From the NCBI RefSeq assembly GCF_003086295.3, contig NC_092053.1, forward strand, positions 84,877,671 to 84,941,670: DNA of 64,000 nt, read 5' to 3'. The position numbers and the translations under genes are program-made. Position 1 is the first letter of the stretch; each line of letters begins with the position of its first letter. The notes beneath the pieces are model-generated. The model was not told the origin of the DNA, did no database searches, and saw only the letters and a program-made list of their open reading frames with translations. Shown piece by piece: positions 47,041-57,939 of this stretch. This DNA comes from Arachis hypogaea (lineage: Eukaryota; Streptophyta; Magnoliopsida; Fabales; Fabaceae).

Positions 47041-47430
47041 ATCCACAGGTGCGCGCACCGTGTGTGACCGCGTGGGTGGAGGCAATTAAGGATTGGCGCG
47101 GAAGCACCATATGCGCTTGCGCGTAGATGGGAAAATTGGCGATGGGCTTGGACGCATACAGTGTGCGTCCGCGCGGGTGATGCTAAAATGCATCGACGCA
47201 CGCGCTTGCTATGCGCGTTTGCGTGGATGGCTTGAGCTTATGAAATGGGCGCGGAGGCGGCAGGTGCGCCAACGCGTGGGTGAAGAAGCACGAAGGGGTG
47301 CGGACGCGTACAGCGTGCGTCCGCGTGGGTCGAGATATAGAGTTGGCCCAAAAGTGGCACAAATCTCTGGTCCTTGGCCCAGAAGCTAAAATGCGCAACC
47401 GACGCGCGGGCGCACTATGCGCTTCCGCGT
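47041..47430. repeat. Internal GC-rich palindromic array of element H
   Basis: About eight degenerate units of the GCGCGGAnGCACnnnnTGCGCnTnCGCGT kind, spaced roughly 45-50 nt, ending next to the middle LTR. Confidence 0.78.
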
Positions 47431-48504
47431 GGCTTGGCTTCCCTCTTTTTGATGAATGGACTTTTGTGTGGTTTAGAATTTCACAAATGAAGTCTCGTTG
47501 CAAGTATAGTTTCTAAACCAACAATAATCCTTTTATACAAAAATTTGTTTGTCACAAGTACAAACCCCTAAAATCCATAAACCGAAGTATTTAAACCTCG
47601 GGTCGTTCTCCCTAGGAATTACAATGAAGTGTCTTGTTATTGGTTGAGGTATTTTAGGGTTTTTGGATAAGAAACGTGAAAAGTAAATGGAAATAAAATT
47701 CAAATAACAAAAAGGTCTTGGCAAGGTTTGGTGGTCAAGGATCTCTATCCTAATCACTAACCACAACATGAGAATTGGCAAGGATCAACCCCATTAAGTC
47801 ATCCTCTAACTAATAAAGGAGAGTTAAATGAGCTATGTCAATCCAAGTCCATAAGTCCTAGTTCTCCACCAAATCAATTAGTGAGATCTAGAGTTAATGG
47901 CTCCCAATCGTCAATCACTTGGATTTTAGTAACTCAAGAGTTCCTAAGTTACCTTCCCAAGCCAAGAGCACTAAAATTCTACTCTAAAATCCAACCAAGC
48001 ATTTTATCAAACACTTGGAATGCATAAAAGAAAAGCCTAGTAAATTGATAATAAGAATAGAATCTAGCAACAATTGAATGTAGGAAATTGACAACAACAA
48101 TCAAAGAAAACAAGATCTACATGAATTACCTCAAATTGCATTAAAAGAAAATAGAATGATCAAGAGTAGATCTACAAACAAAATAGAAGAAAGTAATAAC
48201 AACAACGGAAGAATAATGAATGTAACAACAAGGAATTAAGAAGAAGAGGTAGAAGAGAGCATGAATTAAAACCTAGATCTAAGAACTAAACCTAATTCTA
48301 AGCCTAATTCTAGAGAGAAGTGAGAGCTTCTCTCTGTAAAACTAAAACTAAAACTAGCCTAATGTGTGTGTTATGATAGATGATCTCCTCTCCCTTCAAT
48401 CCTTGGTCCTTTTGAGTGTTTTGGCACCAAAGTTGGCTTGAATTGGGCCCCATAGGCCTTGAGAATTCACTGGCCATGTTTTTATTAAAAATTATATATC
48501 AGCA

Positions 48505-48595
48505 CCGACGCGTACGCACATTACACGCATACGCGTCCATGGACGACTTCGCAAGGTGTGCATAAGCGTCTGGTGCGCGCGCGCGTCCATGGCCG
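48505..48595. repeat. GC-rich palindromes in the middle LTR
   Basis: GACGCGTACGCAC, ACGCATACGCGTCC and GTGCGCGCGCGCGTCC units. Confidence 0.75.
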
Positions 48596-48830
48596 AGTTC
48601 AACTTTTTGGCTTTTCATGATCTTCTCCACTTGCATGCTTCCTTCCTTGCTCCCTTGATTCATTTCTAGCCCTTTTTCAACCTGAGATTACTAACAAACA
48701 CATCAAGGCATCTTATGGAATCAAGGAGAAGTTAAAGTTATCTAATCAAAGACCAAAAAGTATGCTTTTTACACTTAGGTACAAATAAGGGAGAGATCAC
48801 AAAATCATGCTAAATCATTGGCTAAATGTG

Positions 48831-48835
48831 AGAAA
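48831..48835. other. Target-site duplication, left copy, of element I
   Basis: agaaa, identical to 52645-52649. Confidence 0.85.
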
Positions 48836-51800
48836 TGTAACGACCCAATTTTCAGTATGCCTAGGACATACCAGAAACTGAGTGCTACCAATTTGTCATC
48901 CTAATTATTATCTATTATTTATTATATGAGCCTGATTCGTTGTTAAAAGCATAGTTAGTTAGCGAGGTACTTTTTTTTTTTTGGAAAACGTTTGAATTAA
49001 TAAACAGAATCATTTATAATCAATTCACAAATAATAACAGATAAAATAATTATAAACAACCACACATAAATACATCTCAAGTAGCTAGCAACATTCGGTG
49101 ATCCAGCCTTTATTAGAATATAGACTGTTAGTTAGAACACCCCTAGATATAGCTAGATAATAACTATATACATATACATACATACAACATCCCAGGTCCT
49201 GACCTGTTCAAGAGGTCCCTAACCTGGCACCTAGGCTAGCCTAGACTCTATACTCGCCTAGTCCCTCTAAACTACTAAAGCGAGGGAAAGTGCGTTCTAA
49301 GTCTTCAAAACTCAAGTCAGGTGGAATGTCACCAAAAGATGGAACATCATCTACTGTTCCTCTGCACGATCAGACGTTGCCATATGACGTCTCTCTGGTA
49401 CCTCATTAGGTAGCGACACAACATGAGTCACGTACACAGGATTTAGGCTAAAGTGCGCATACGAACGGGGTGCAGACATTGGCTGCTCTCATAGTATATA
49501 CATATAAACAGATAAAGAGATTCACCCTAGATTCAGAAGACTACCTAGAGCGGAATCCTCTTTGCGAAACGGTCATCAGTAGATTACGGAAGGGTACTCC
49601 TGCTTCCATCTGAAGGGGGAAGGGAGAGAGAAGGGGTAAGAACTGGGGAGTTCTTAGTAGGGCCGGGATTATTAGTTAAGTTCATTAATTTGTGTCGCTT
49701 AGCAGATATATAGCAGAATACCGAGAAGTAGTGAACAGAAGATACAGATAAATAGAGAAAATAGAGAAAACAGAAAGCAAAACACAAACAAAAGAATACA
49801 AGAAAACAAAACACAAACATTGTGAATAGAATACAAACAAAGAAAGCATACATTCATTCAACAATCATAAAAGAGGAAATGCACAACCAAGTATGATGCA
49901 TGTCTGTCCTATGCAGGCCATGAGCTCACGTGTCGGTTTACACCCTGCAGCCCGACATTACACAGGAACTAGTCCTAGATATGGCTTATTCTCTGTAGGT
50001 GAACTTCGGCCTACAGAAATAGCACTCCCATAAGTGAACTTCGGCTTACAGAAAAAGTTTAATTACAGCACAACAACTTTCTGTAGGTGAACTTTAGCCT
50101 ACAGAAATGACACCTCTGTAAGTGAACTTCGGCTTACAGGAATCACAACTCTCTGTAGGTGAACTTCGGCCTACAGGAGCAACACCCTGAGATACACAAT
50201 TGATATTCACTGTAGGTGAACTTCGGCCTACAGGAATAACAACTCACTGTAGGAGAACTTGGGCCTACAGGATCTCTAGGGCCAACAGAAAAGCAGCAGA
50301 TGAATATACAAATATCTCTGGAGTTGCCTTAACGCAACAAATGACCTTTCAACAGGCCCTCTGCTTGTTCACTATTCTCTTTATCATATTACTTTTTTCA
50401 CTTTGTCTTTTTACACTGCTCTGATTACTCTGTTCTCTGTATCTTTTTACTTTTTTCTGATTACTCTTTCCTCTCTATCTATATTACTCTTTTTCTCTTT
50501 ATCTCTTTACTTTACTCTGGTTTCCCTGTTCTCTGTGTTTCTCTACTCTGCTCTGATTTCTCTGTTTAACGTATGTATTTAAAGCTTATGTAAATTTCGG
50601 TATGAATAGTTAGTCTGTCCCAAGTATAGGTTCATTAAGTCTATACTGAAACAGTTTAACTTTTCCTATAATACCTAACCCTAGTCGCAACTCAAGGACT
50701 AACTGTGTTGCCCTAGTTCATTCACTAATCTCTGTCTGTTTTTGTCATTAAAACTTTACAGACTTTTTCTTCGACTTTTATCTTTTCTTCAACTTTTTAT
50801 CTCTCTTTTATCTTTGCCTCACTAACATGTTATTACCACTCCCTAAGTGTTTTATGAAGGTAATTATGAGATTCTGCACTTAAAGTTGTCTTTCTAAAAC
50901 TTTTACAGAAAACTGCCTTTTTTGTATTATTTTAATATTTTTATTAAAATATTATTTTTAATTAAATATTATTATTTAATATTTTATTATTATTTATTAT
51001 TTTATTATTAAATTTTTGAAAATTACCTTGCCTTGACCTTTTAACCTTTAAAATTAACTTTTTACCACCCGTAACTTTTAATATTTCTACTTTAACCACC
51101 CTAACATTCAGAAATTACCAAATAACCCCCCCAAACACCAAATTAATTACTTCCTTGCCCTTTTATGAATCAAAAAGGTGTTCTTCATTGTTCTTCACCA
51201 CACTCAAAGTGTTCTTCGTGTTCTTCATAAATTCTTCAGATTCTTTCTCTGTTTTTACCCTTTTTCAGTCTTTTCAGCAACCGATTTTTACCAAAATTCA
51301 TAATAAATTAGCAGCCACTAAAACCCCATCTTTTCTACATAATTTTAACACAAATTGAACCCCAATTTAGGGCCTAGGGTTTTGTTTACCAGCTGCTCCA
51401 AGAACATGAACTTAAAGCTTGAATTTCATCAAATTTCATCAAAATTTCACCAAATTTTCACCAAGAATCAATCATATATGCAACCAATTTTTAGCACAGC
51501 CAAATTATACAACATTCACAAAACTCAAACACAAATAATCAAGATTAATTTCGTGACACCCTACCTTGATTTGCTGCTCCAAATCCGGTTACTCTTTGAA
51601 GTGTTCTTAAAGCACTTTTTCCTCCTAAAACACATCAAGAACAACTTTAAATCCACAAACTCTCAAATGACCAAATCTCCCTCATCACGTTAGAAAGAGA
51701 TATATCACCTTAGACTTTCTGGAAATTAATGTTTCTTGGCCCTCAAGTCAAGTTAAGCATGATTCCTAAGGAAGAACATTAAGAAAACACATGTTTTGCA

Positions 51801-52644
51801 TGGTTTTCCTTGAAAACCAAATTGCATGGTTTTGCATGGTTATGTAGAGGAATAAGAGAGGATCATTTTGGTGAAATCAGAGTTTTGATTTGAGTTTTGG
51901 TTCAGAAGAAATCAAGCTTTGAAGATTAAGTGTTCATGAAGTTTTCTCTCTTTTCTCTCCTTTCAATTTCAGCCAAAGGGAGTAAATGACCAGCCTTGGA
52001 TTGTCTTGGGGGTGTAAGGTGAGTTGTGATTGGTTGGCTTGGAGCTGGATTAAAATAATATTAAAATATCTCTGGTGTATAACTACTAAAACTAGGTGTA
52101 TCGGAACACTCGTAAAAACATCTCTAAAAATTATTTTCTGAGCTACTAGCATAAATGACACTAATAACATATTTATTATGAGAATAGAACATGTATGATG
52201 AGGCCTTAGCATTGCTAAATTCATCAAAGAGTGCTGGTGCTAAGCTACAACAGTAAACCGTAAACCCGATTAAATCGATTTTCTGTTTTTAACAAAAACA
52301 AACCAGGTAACCTTATAATATCATTCAAGCATGTTCTAATACTACTATAATGATAATATTATAATATTATATCTCTTTTCTCATGAATCGAGTCCGGTTC
52401 ATCAAACAGACGCTATTTACGAAAATCAGAATCAAAACTGCCAACCGATACGGTTCAAAAACTAGGTTCTTCTCGATTGCATTATCGAGCTTGCCTCAGA
52501 GGAGGTTCTAGATTAAGGATGACATAATGATAATGAGGATTGAGATGCTTGATGATATAACAGAGGTGTTCCCTTTACTGATCTTCCGGAGAAATCCGTA
52601 CTTTCAGAAAAGATCTCATGTACTCGAAAATCAGGGTTGTTACA
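48836..52644. mobile_element. Element I: 3.8-kb LTR-like insertion, probably a solo LTR
   Basis: Starts TGTAACGACCC and ends GGGTTGTTACA, an imperfect 11-bp inverted repeat with TG...CA ends, flanked by perfect 5-bp duplications. No internal copy of the ends, no priming site and no coding domain were found, which fits a very long solo LTR of a different gypsy lineage. Orientation is undetermined. Contents: a hairpin array at 49993-50270, a very AT-rich stretch at 50930-51020, otherwise unique-looking sequence. A non-LTR or DNA element is less likely because of the 5-bp duplication and TG...CA ends. Confidence 0.8.
49993..50270. repeat. Hairpin array inside element I
   Basis: Seven copies of CTGTAGG-TGAACTTCGG-CCTACAG (or CTGTAAG/CTTACAG), at 49993, 50027, 50091, 50115, 50153, 50210 and 50247. 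Some copies have compensating changes in both arms, so the fold is kept. Confidence 0.88.
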
Positions 52645-52649
52645 AGAAA
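52645..52649. other. Target-site duplication, right copy, of element I
   Basis: agaaa, identical to 48831-48835. Confidence 0.85.
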
Positions 52650-52707
52650 AGGTTAGCAAAATACTCTAAATCCAACACAAGATAAACCCTGAAAATGGGG
52701 TTTATCA

Positions 52708-52721
52708 ACCTCCCCACACTT
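52708..52721 (-). other. Polypurine tract of element J
   Basis: Minus strand AAGTGTGGGGAGGT before TGATAAACC; same family as H's tract at 42028. Confidence 0.78.
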
Positions 52722-54442
52722 AAACCTTAGCATGTCCTCATGCTAAATTAAAAAGGAAATAAGGGGTATGATCTTTATTTAATGCAACTAAACTACATGA
52801 ATCCTATCTAAATGCAACTACCTAGGGTGAATCCAAATGCTTAGTCAAAATAATTCAACTTCTAAGAGAATATATATGAGCATAAAAGCTAGAGTAATAG
52901 GGATCAAGTCCAAACCACAATTGCATTAAAATATCAAAAGAATTTCAAACTTGCAAGAATATATATAATAGGGGTGAATACATGTAATTGAGCTATTAAA
53001 CCCTCACCGGATATGTTTGCACTCTCTTTGCTTGGTGTTTAGGGGTTGATCCACTCAATCCTCCCCTAATCATACTTTTCCAAAAATTTTTCTTCATCTA
53101 ACAATCAACAATTATTCAATGTATGCATTCATTCATCATGAGGTCTTTCTCATGGGTTGTAATGTGGTTAGGGTCAAGGTAGGATCATATATGGATAAGT
53201 GGACTAGAATTTGAATCTTTGATTAGTCTAAACCTTCCCACCTAACCAATATAATGACCTATACAATTAAGTACCACCCTAACTACCCATCCTTCACTTT
53301 TTACATACTCATGCATTTTCTTTTGATTTTCCCAACACTTATGCATTGACTCTTATTGGCCTTTACTTTGGGGCATTTTGTCCCCTTTTTATTTCTTTCT
53401 TTTTCTTTGTTTCTTTCTTTTTGTTTCTTTTTCTATTTCTTTTATTTTTCTCATTTTTTTCTTTCAAACTACATACAAGAACATCAATGCATAAGGTCTA
53501 TACATTTAATCAATACATGAGTATGCACCCAATTTTTCAAATACAAATACAAAATACTCTTTTATCCCAACCAATGTTCCTGATCTCCCCAAACTTGAAT
53601 ATAAGACACTCTCACTAGCCTAAGCTAATCAAAGATCCAAACAAGGGTCTTTATTGTTTTTCGCTTTAGTCTTGTAATGTGCTAAAATAAGAACAATTGG
53701 GTTAAGTATAGGCTCAAAATTGGTTACAAATGGGGGGGTAGAAGCTAGGCTATTTAGGTAAGTGAGCTAATTGAAATGATGGCCTCAATCATATAAATGC
53801 ATGAATACAAGGAATAAATGGACATATAGAATCAAGCAAACCAAGGATCACAATCATAGGAAGAGACAATCACACACAAGAATGGAAAATAAGTGGTTAT
53901 AAAATGTAACCACATCAATAGGCTCAAATCTCACATGCTTGTGTTGTTAGCTCAATGCATGCTTCACAAAGTATGAATTCAAGCGAGTTACAAAAATTTT
54001 CAATCAATGGGTTGTGCTCTATAGATGGATTCTTTTAAAAATTTTATCATTTTGACTAAGCTTATTAATGCAATGTTGTGATTGAAAATTTCCAAAAAAA
54101 TTCCTTAGTTTACCCTTTTCTTTTTCAATCAAAACAAGTTTCATATGAAAAAGGGTTAACTAGGTCTTAACAATTCCGAAACAATTTCTAATCACAACCA
54201 CAAGCTAAGAGAATAACTATATAAAGAAAAACCCAACTAAAGTATAAAATCCAACATCCACAATTTCTACATCCAAAATGAGAGAGTATGCAGCATAGAA
54301 GTATCCAAAATATCTAAAACAACCAATATATACAATAATGTGCAAAATAAGATAACTAGGAAAATAGCCGAAGTGTTCACCGATCTACCAACGGTGCCAA
54401 CGGCAACCTCCCCACACTTAAGATCAAGCATTGTCCCTGATG
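52722..54442. other. Non-coding 3' region of element J
   Basis: Counterpart of 42043-43843. T-rich run near 53385-53460. No gene seen. Confidence 0.75.
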
Positions 54443-55808
54443 CTAATCCTCAGGCTCAGGGAGAGGTACACCGGTTGGCTCTAGCTCTGGCTCTGGCTGG
54501 GGCTGGGGCTGAGGTGTCTCCTGAGATGCCTGGGTCTGTGGTGGTGCCTCCACGTGAACCTGCTCCTCCTCATGAGTATCCTCATCATGTAAATCCTCAT
54601 GCTCCTCCTCATGGGTCTCCTCATCTGAACCAGAGGACTCTGGAAGAGGGGGCAGCTCAAGACCCTGGGCCACAAACATCTGGTCAATCCGGTCCAAGCG
54701 ACGTAGGAGTTGGCGCTTGATGCGCTCCATGAACCGGAAAAGATGCTGAACCAGTAAGTAAGTCGGCTGAGGTGCTGGTGGTGGTGGTAAAGGAAGTGCT
54801 GCTGCTGCTGCTGATGTAGATGCTCCTGCTGGGGCTGATGATGAAGAGGGTCTAGTTCCCTCTTCTGCTGCTCTAGCCCGAGATTGGCACTGGGAATGAG
54901 GCTTTTCGTTTACCCAGGACCCCCATGGAATGATCACCGGTTCCTTCTCAGGGAGCGGTGGGGTGGTGACACGTCCTCCGGTAGCCACTGGACACCAGCC
55001 CGCTGAATCATCTGTGTGACAAGGACGGGAAATGGAAAGGTACCACTGATGTGGGTCTGCCACATAAACTGCCTGATCAGCCGGGGGAAATAGACCACCT
55101 TCTCCTCTAGCACACAGCTGATCAAGATCAACATAGCCACATGGATCTCTGAGAAGTGGGTAGTCGGCATGAGGTACTGGGCGAAAATCTGTTGCCATGT
55201 CTTGGCCTCCTTGCTCAGATAGATAAAGCGTATCCCTTGGGTGCCTTGTTTTCTGCATCCATGACACAGGGAACCTCCGGGGTAGCTACCACTGCCCTCA
55301 ACGCATCAAAATTGAAGGTGATGCAGTGGAGCTCCACCTCGGCCTGCTCGAAGGCATTAGTATCACTTGCGTTGGGCCTACAAGTAAGGGCGTCCTCAAT
55401 GTCCTGCTCAGTGATGGGCACCTGAATACCTCTAACCAGAACCAAGTCAAGAGTGTGGCAGAAGAAGTTGCAATAGAATTCTTTCACCCAGGACCGGTTC
55501 ACCCGGCTGAGCTCTCGATCCACAAAGTCTAAACCCATCCTCTCAATGCGGTTATTAATTATTTGCCTCAAATCGGATGGAAGGGCCAACTTCTTTTCAA
55601 TGTTCAAGTTCTTTGTGTTGTAGCTCAGGAATCGAAGTTCACAGTAGAGATTCGGGAACTTGACTAAATCCTGAGCAGGTAAGGATTGATTTGCCCTCTC
55701 CTCATCATCAATAGGATTTTTAGAATAATCCACATAGGGAGAGAAAGTGGAATCTGGGGCCCTTTTCCTCTTTTTGGAGGTGGCCTTGCCTTTCCCTTTA
55801 GCCGACAT
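54443..55808 (-). pseudogene. ORF2 of element J (PF20167-like), two frameshifts
   Basis: Starts MSAKGKGKATSKKRKRAP. Domain: FPNLYCELRFLSYNTKNLNI, MGLDFVDRELSRVNRSWVKE, FYCNFFCHTLD, ALTCRPNASDTNAF. A one-base loss at about 55233-55240 moves reading to the frame holding MPTTHFSEIHVAM and FMWQTHISGTFPFPVLVTQM. A second shift near 54955-54970 restores the frame with SWVNEKPHSQCQ, an Ala/Pro-rich stretch and VQHLFRFMERIKRQLLRRLD, then an acidic Glu/His-rich and Pro/Glu-rich tail. Its partner in H breaks at the same first site. The long frame at 54443-55267 is genuine only in its C-terminal part. Confidence 0.78.
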
Positions 55809-57010
55809 CCTGGAAAACAGTATAGAATAGAATATAAGCAATTAAACAAGTAGCAGGAAGCAAGGGAGAGCATGTTCAGGATGTAAGATGAATGACAAGT
55901 AATCATGATGTGATCCAAAATTGTAAACTTGGAATGCAAGTAAGCACAGAAGACACATCCATAACCAAGAATCAAACATGTCAAGCAATGTAACACAATG
56001 CTCATGTATTAGGCACATTCATCATCATAACTCAAAAGAATGGTTAAAGAGTTAAGTGAAATGAGAGATGAATTCAGTAGGTTAAACAAGTTAGTGAGTT
56101 AAAAGCGAGATTGATAGTTAGTGGTATGATGGAGAATGGCCTAATTAAAAGAGAATCACAAAATGTGTACAACAATCATGCTCACACTCATGAGGGAAGT
56201 GGAGTCATTGATGATGAAATATTAAATTGCAAAAGAGGCAATTAAGTGAAAATGAGTCATCAGTCAATTCTTTGGCCATTGGGTTTACAATAATTGATGT
56301 TGCAAGTCTGAAATGCATATTGTGTAACACAAATCAAGATAAAAACGAATTTGAGTGAAAACGAGTTACACAAGTAGAATTCACCAATTGTTGCCAATGC
56401 ATGAACCATTTGCAACAAAATCGCAAGTTAGATCGAATGAGGAGTAAAGCACAAGATAAAGGCATTCGACTATCTTAAAAAGTGTAAACATGGAATGGTT
56501 CAAAGGAAGTCACAGGAAATGTAGGAAATACGGAAAAACCGACCCAAGGGTACCTAAGAATTGAACTTGGTGTAACTGGTGAAAACGTAATTCCAAAGCC
56601 AACAAGTTCAATTGTAGGTGATATGTTTAAAAACAAAGCAATTTCTAGAAAATTAGGTAGCATTCCGGCAGCAATTCGGATGTTCCCGGATAGGCAAAAA
56701 CGCAGGATAGGCATATGAATCCAAAAAACATGAAGCATAGCCAAATAGTAGCAAAAAGCAATATTCATGATGACCAGTGAAATGCACAAAACCAAGCAGC
56801 AGCAACAGAATCACAGAATGAGAAATGTAGCAGGAAGCAGAGTATGAAGGATGCATCATATAAAAACATGATCAATACCACTCAGCAATCAATCAACATG
56901 AGCTCAATTAGGTAAACAAATACGGCGCAATTATAAGGCCTAGAATCCTCTGTCCAGAACCTAACTACCTAACAGCAGATATCTCTATCTATCTTATCAT
57001 GCAAAAATTA
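55809..57010 (-). other. T-rich, intron-like stretch upstream of J ORF2
   Basis: Minus strand ends CTGTTTTCCAG before GATG at the ORF2 start. No ORF; counterpart of 45129-46600. Confidence 0.45.
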
Positions 57011-57420
57011 AATTCTAACTACTGAAAGTAAATAGCAAAATCAGTAAAAGCATAATAGAAAACAGGGCGATGGTGCAGGTTACGGAAACTTGGAAGAAGG
57101 GGTGCTGGGCAAAAATGAAGTGATGCTAGAGGAAGGAAATGGTTGGAGGAGCGCTGCTTGAGACGGAGGTGGTGCAGAGACTCGCGGCGGAGGGGGTCGC
57201 CGACGGTGAGTGGGTTGCGATAATGAGAGAGGGGAGTGAGAGAAGAGGGAGGAGTGAGAAGGAAAGAGAGAACGGGGAGGAGAGAGAGAGAGAGGAGCGA
57301 CAACGGCGGCGGGGCCAGCGCGATGGTCGGAGGCGCAACGGAGATGAAGAATGGGGTAGGAGAGGGAGTCTGGAGAAGAGGGGGTTTGAAGGGTGCGTCT
57401 GCGCGAGTGTTCATCGCGCC
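57011..57420 (-). other. CT/GC-rich leader-like segment of element J
   Basis: Minus strand has long CTCTCTCTCTCTCC-type runs and CCGCCGCGAGTCTC, with AACCCTAG just upstream (57421). The Ser/Leu/Pro-rich and Arg/Glu-rich ORFs on both strands are composition artefacts. Confidence 0.45.
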
Positions 57421-57424
57421 CTAG

Positions 57425-57625
57425 GGTTATCCCTATTTTGGAATCGACGCAGGCGCGCACAGCGCGCATCCGCGTGCATTGATGAATTTAGGGATGGATG
57501 CGGAAGCGTCTAGTGCACTTACGCGTGACTGAGAGAATGAGTAAGGACGTGCACGTATACTGTATGCATCCATTATAAAACCACTTTTGCGCGTGCGCAC
57601 CTTGTACGCTTGCGCGTCCATTGGT
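57425..57625. repeat. GC-rich palindromic array spanning the J internal-LTR joint
   Basis: CGCAGGCGCGCACAGCGCGC, TGCGGAAGCG and GCGCGTGCGCACC units. It passes without a break from internal sequence into LTR sequence at about 57588. Confidence 0.7.
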
Positions 57626-57921
57626 GCATTCCCAATCTTTGTTTCTTCATGCATTCTCCCCTTTGTATGCTTTTCTACTCATTTCTTCCATCCAATACTT
57701 GCCTTATAAACCTGAAATCACTCAAGATACACATCAAGGTATTGAATGGAATTAAAGTGAATCAAAATCACCAATTTAGGGCCTAAAAAGCATGTTTTTG
57801 CACTTAAGCACAATTCAAGGGAGAATTACAAAACCATGCCATTTTATTGAATAAATGTTGGAAAAGGTGGTAAAATCCCCTAAAATAAGCACAAGATAAA
57901 TTACGAAATCGGGGTTTATCA
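57588..57921 (-). repeat. Remnant of the 5' LTR of element J
   Basis: Only the LTR start (minus strand TGATAAACCCCGATTTCG...) remains, nearly identical to 41694-42027. The rest of the LTR and the priming region are gone. Confidence 0.85.
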
Positions 57922-57939
57922 GTCCGTCACGCGTACGTG
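57922..57939. other. Short flank between J and E
   Basis: 18 nt (gtccgtcacgcgtacgtg). The last five (acgtg) would be a target-site copy of E. It resembles the GC palindromes of D-family LTRs. Confidence 0.4.

Larger units (their letters stand above)
47465..52707 (-). repeat. Middle LTR of the H-J complex, split by element I
   Basis: Pieces 47465-48830 and 52645-52707 join once I is removed, giving about 1.43 kb. The left edge is placed by alignment of 47465-47600 with D's U5 and is approximate. The right edge (GGGGTTTATCA) abuts J's polypurine tract. I see no tRNA-Asp priming site at 47430-47464, so the priming region of H is lost or diverged. GC-rich palindromes lie at 48505-48595. Confidence 0.8.
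40919..57921 (-). mobile_element. H-J complex: tandem LTR-internal-LTR-internal-LTR of the D LTR family, ORF2 only
   Basis: Three LTRs (40919-42027 truncated, 47465-52707 with insertion I, 57588-57921 remnant) alternate with two related internal regions (42028-47464 and 52708-57587), all on the minus strand. Both internal regions begin at a polypurine tract and hold a similar 3' spacer, a broken ORF2, a T-rich stretch, a CT/GC-rich leader and a GC-rich palindromic array. Neither shows gag or pol. Sharing one middle LTR suggests unequal recombination between two copies, or insertion next to a relative. Confidence 0.8.

Noticed and set aside
46602..47389. Ser/Pro-rich and Arg-rich ORFs suggesting a captured host exon
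   Set aside because: Composition-driven, present in several frames, and not conserved as protein with the J counterpart at 57019-57513. Kept only as a leader-like segment.
49993..50270. CRISPR-like regular repeats with spacers
   Set aside because: Eukaryotic repeat context, irregular spacers, and hairpin units inside an LTR-like element; no cas genes.
48836..52644. MITE or DNA transposon because of the terminal inverted repeat
   Set aside because: The 5-bp target duplication, TG...CA ends and large size fit an LTR better.
54443..55267. A single 274-residue gene in element J
   Set aside because: Its first half is an out-of-frame reading of ORF2; only the C-terminal part is genuine.
57421..57428. 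Telomere-like AACCCTAG box
   Set aside because: A single short copy; could be chance. Not reported as a site.
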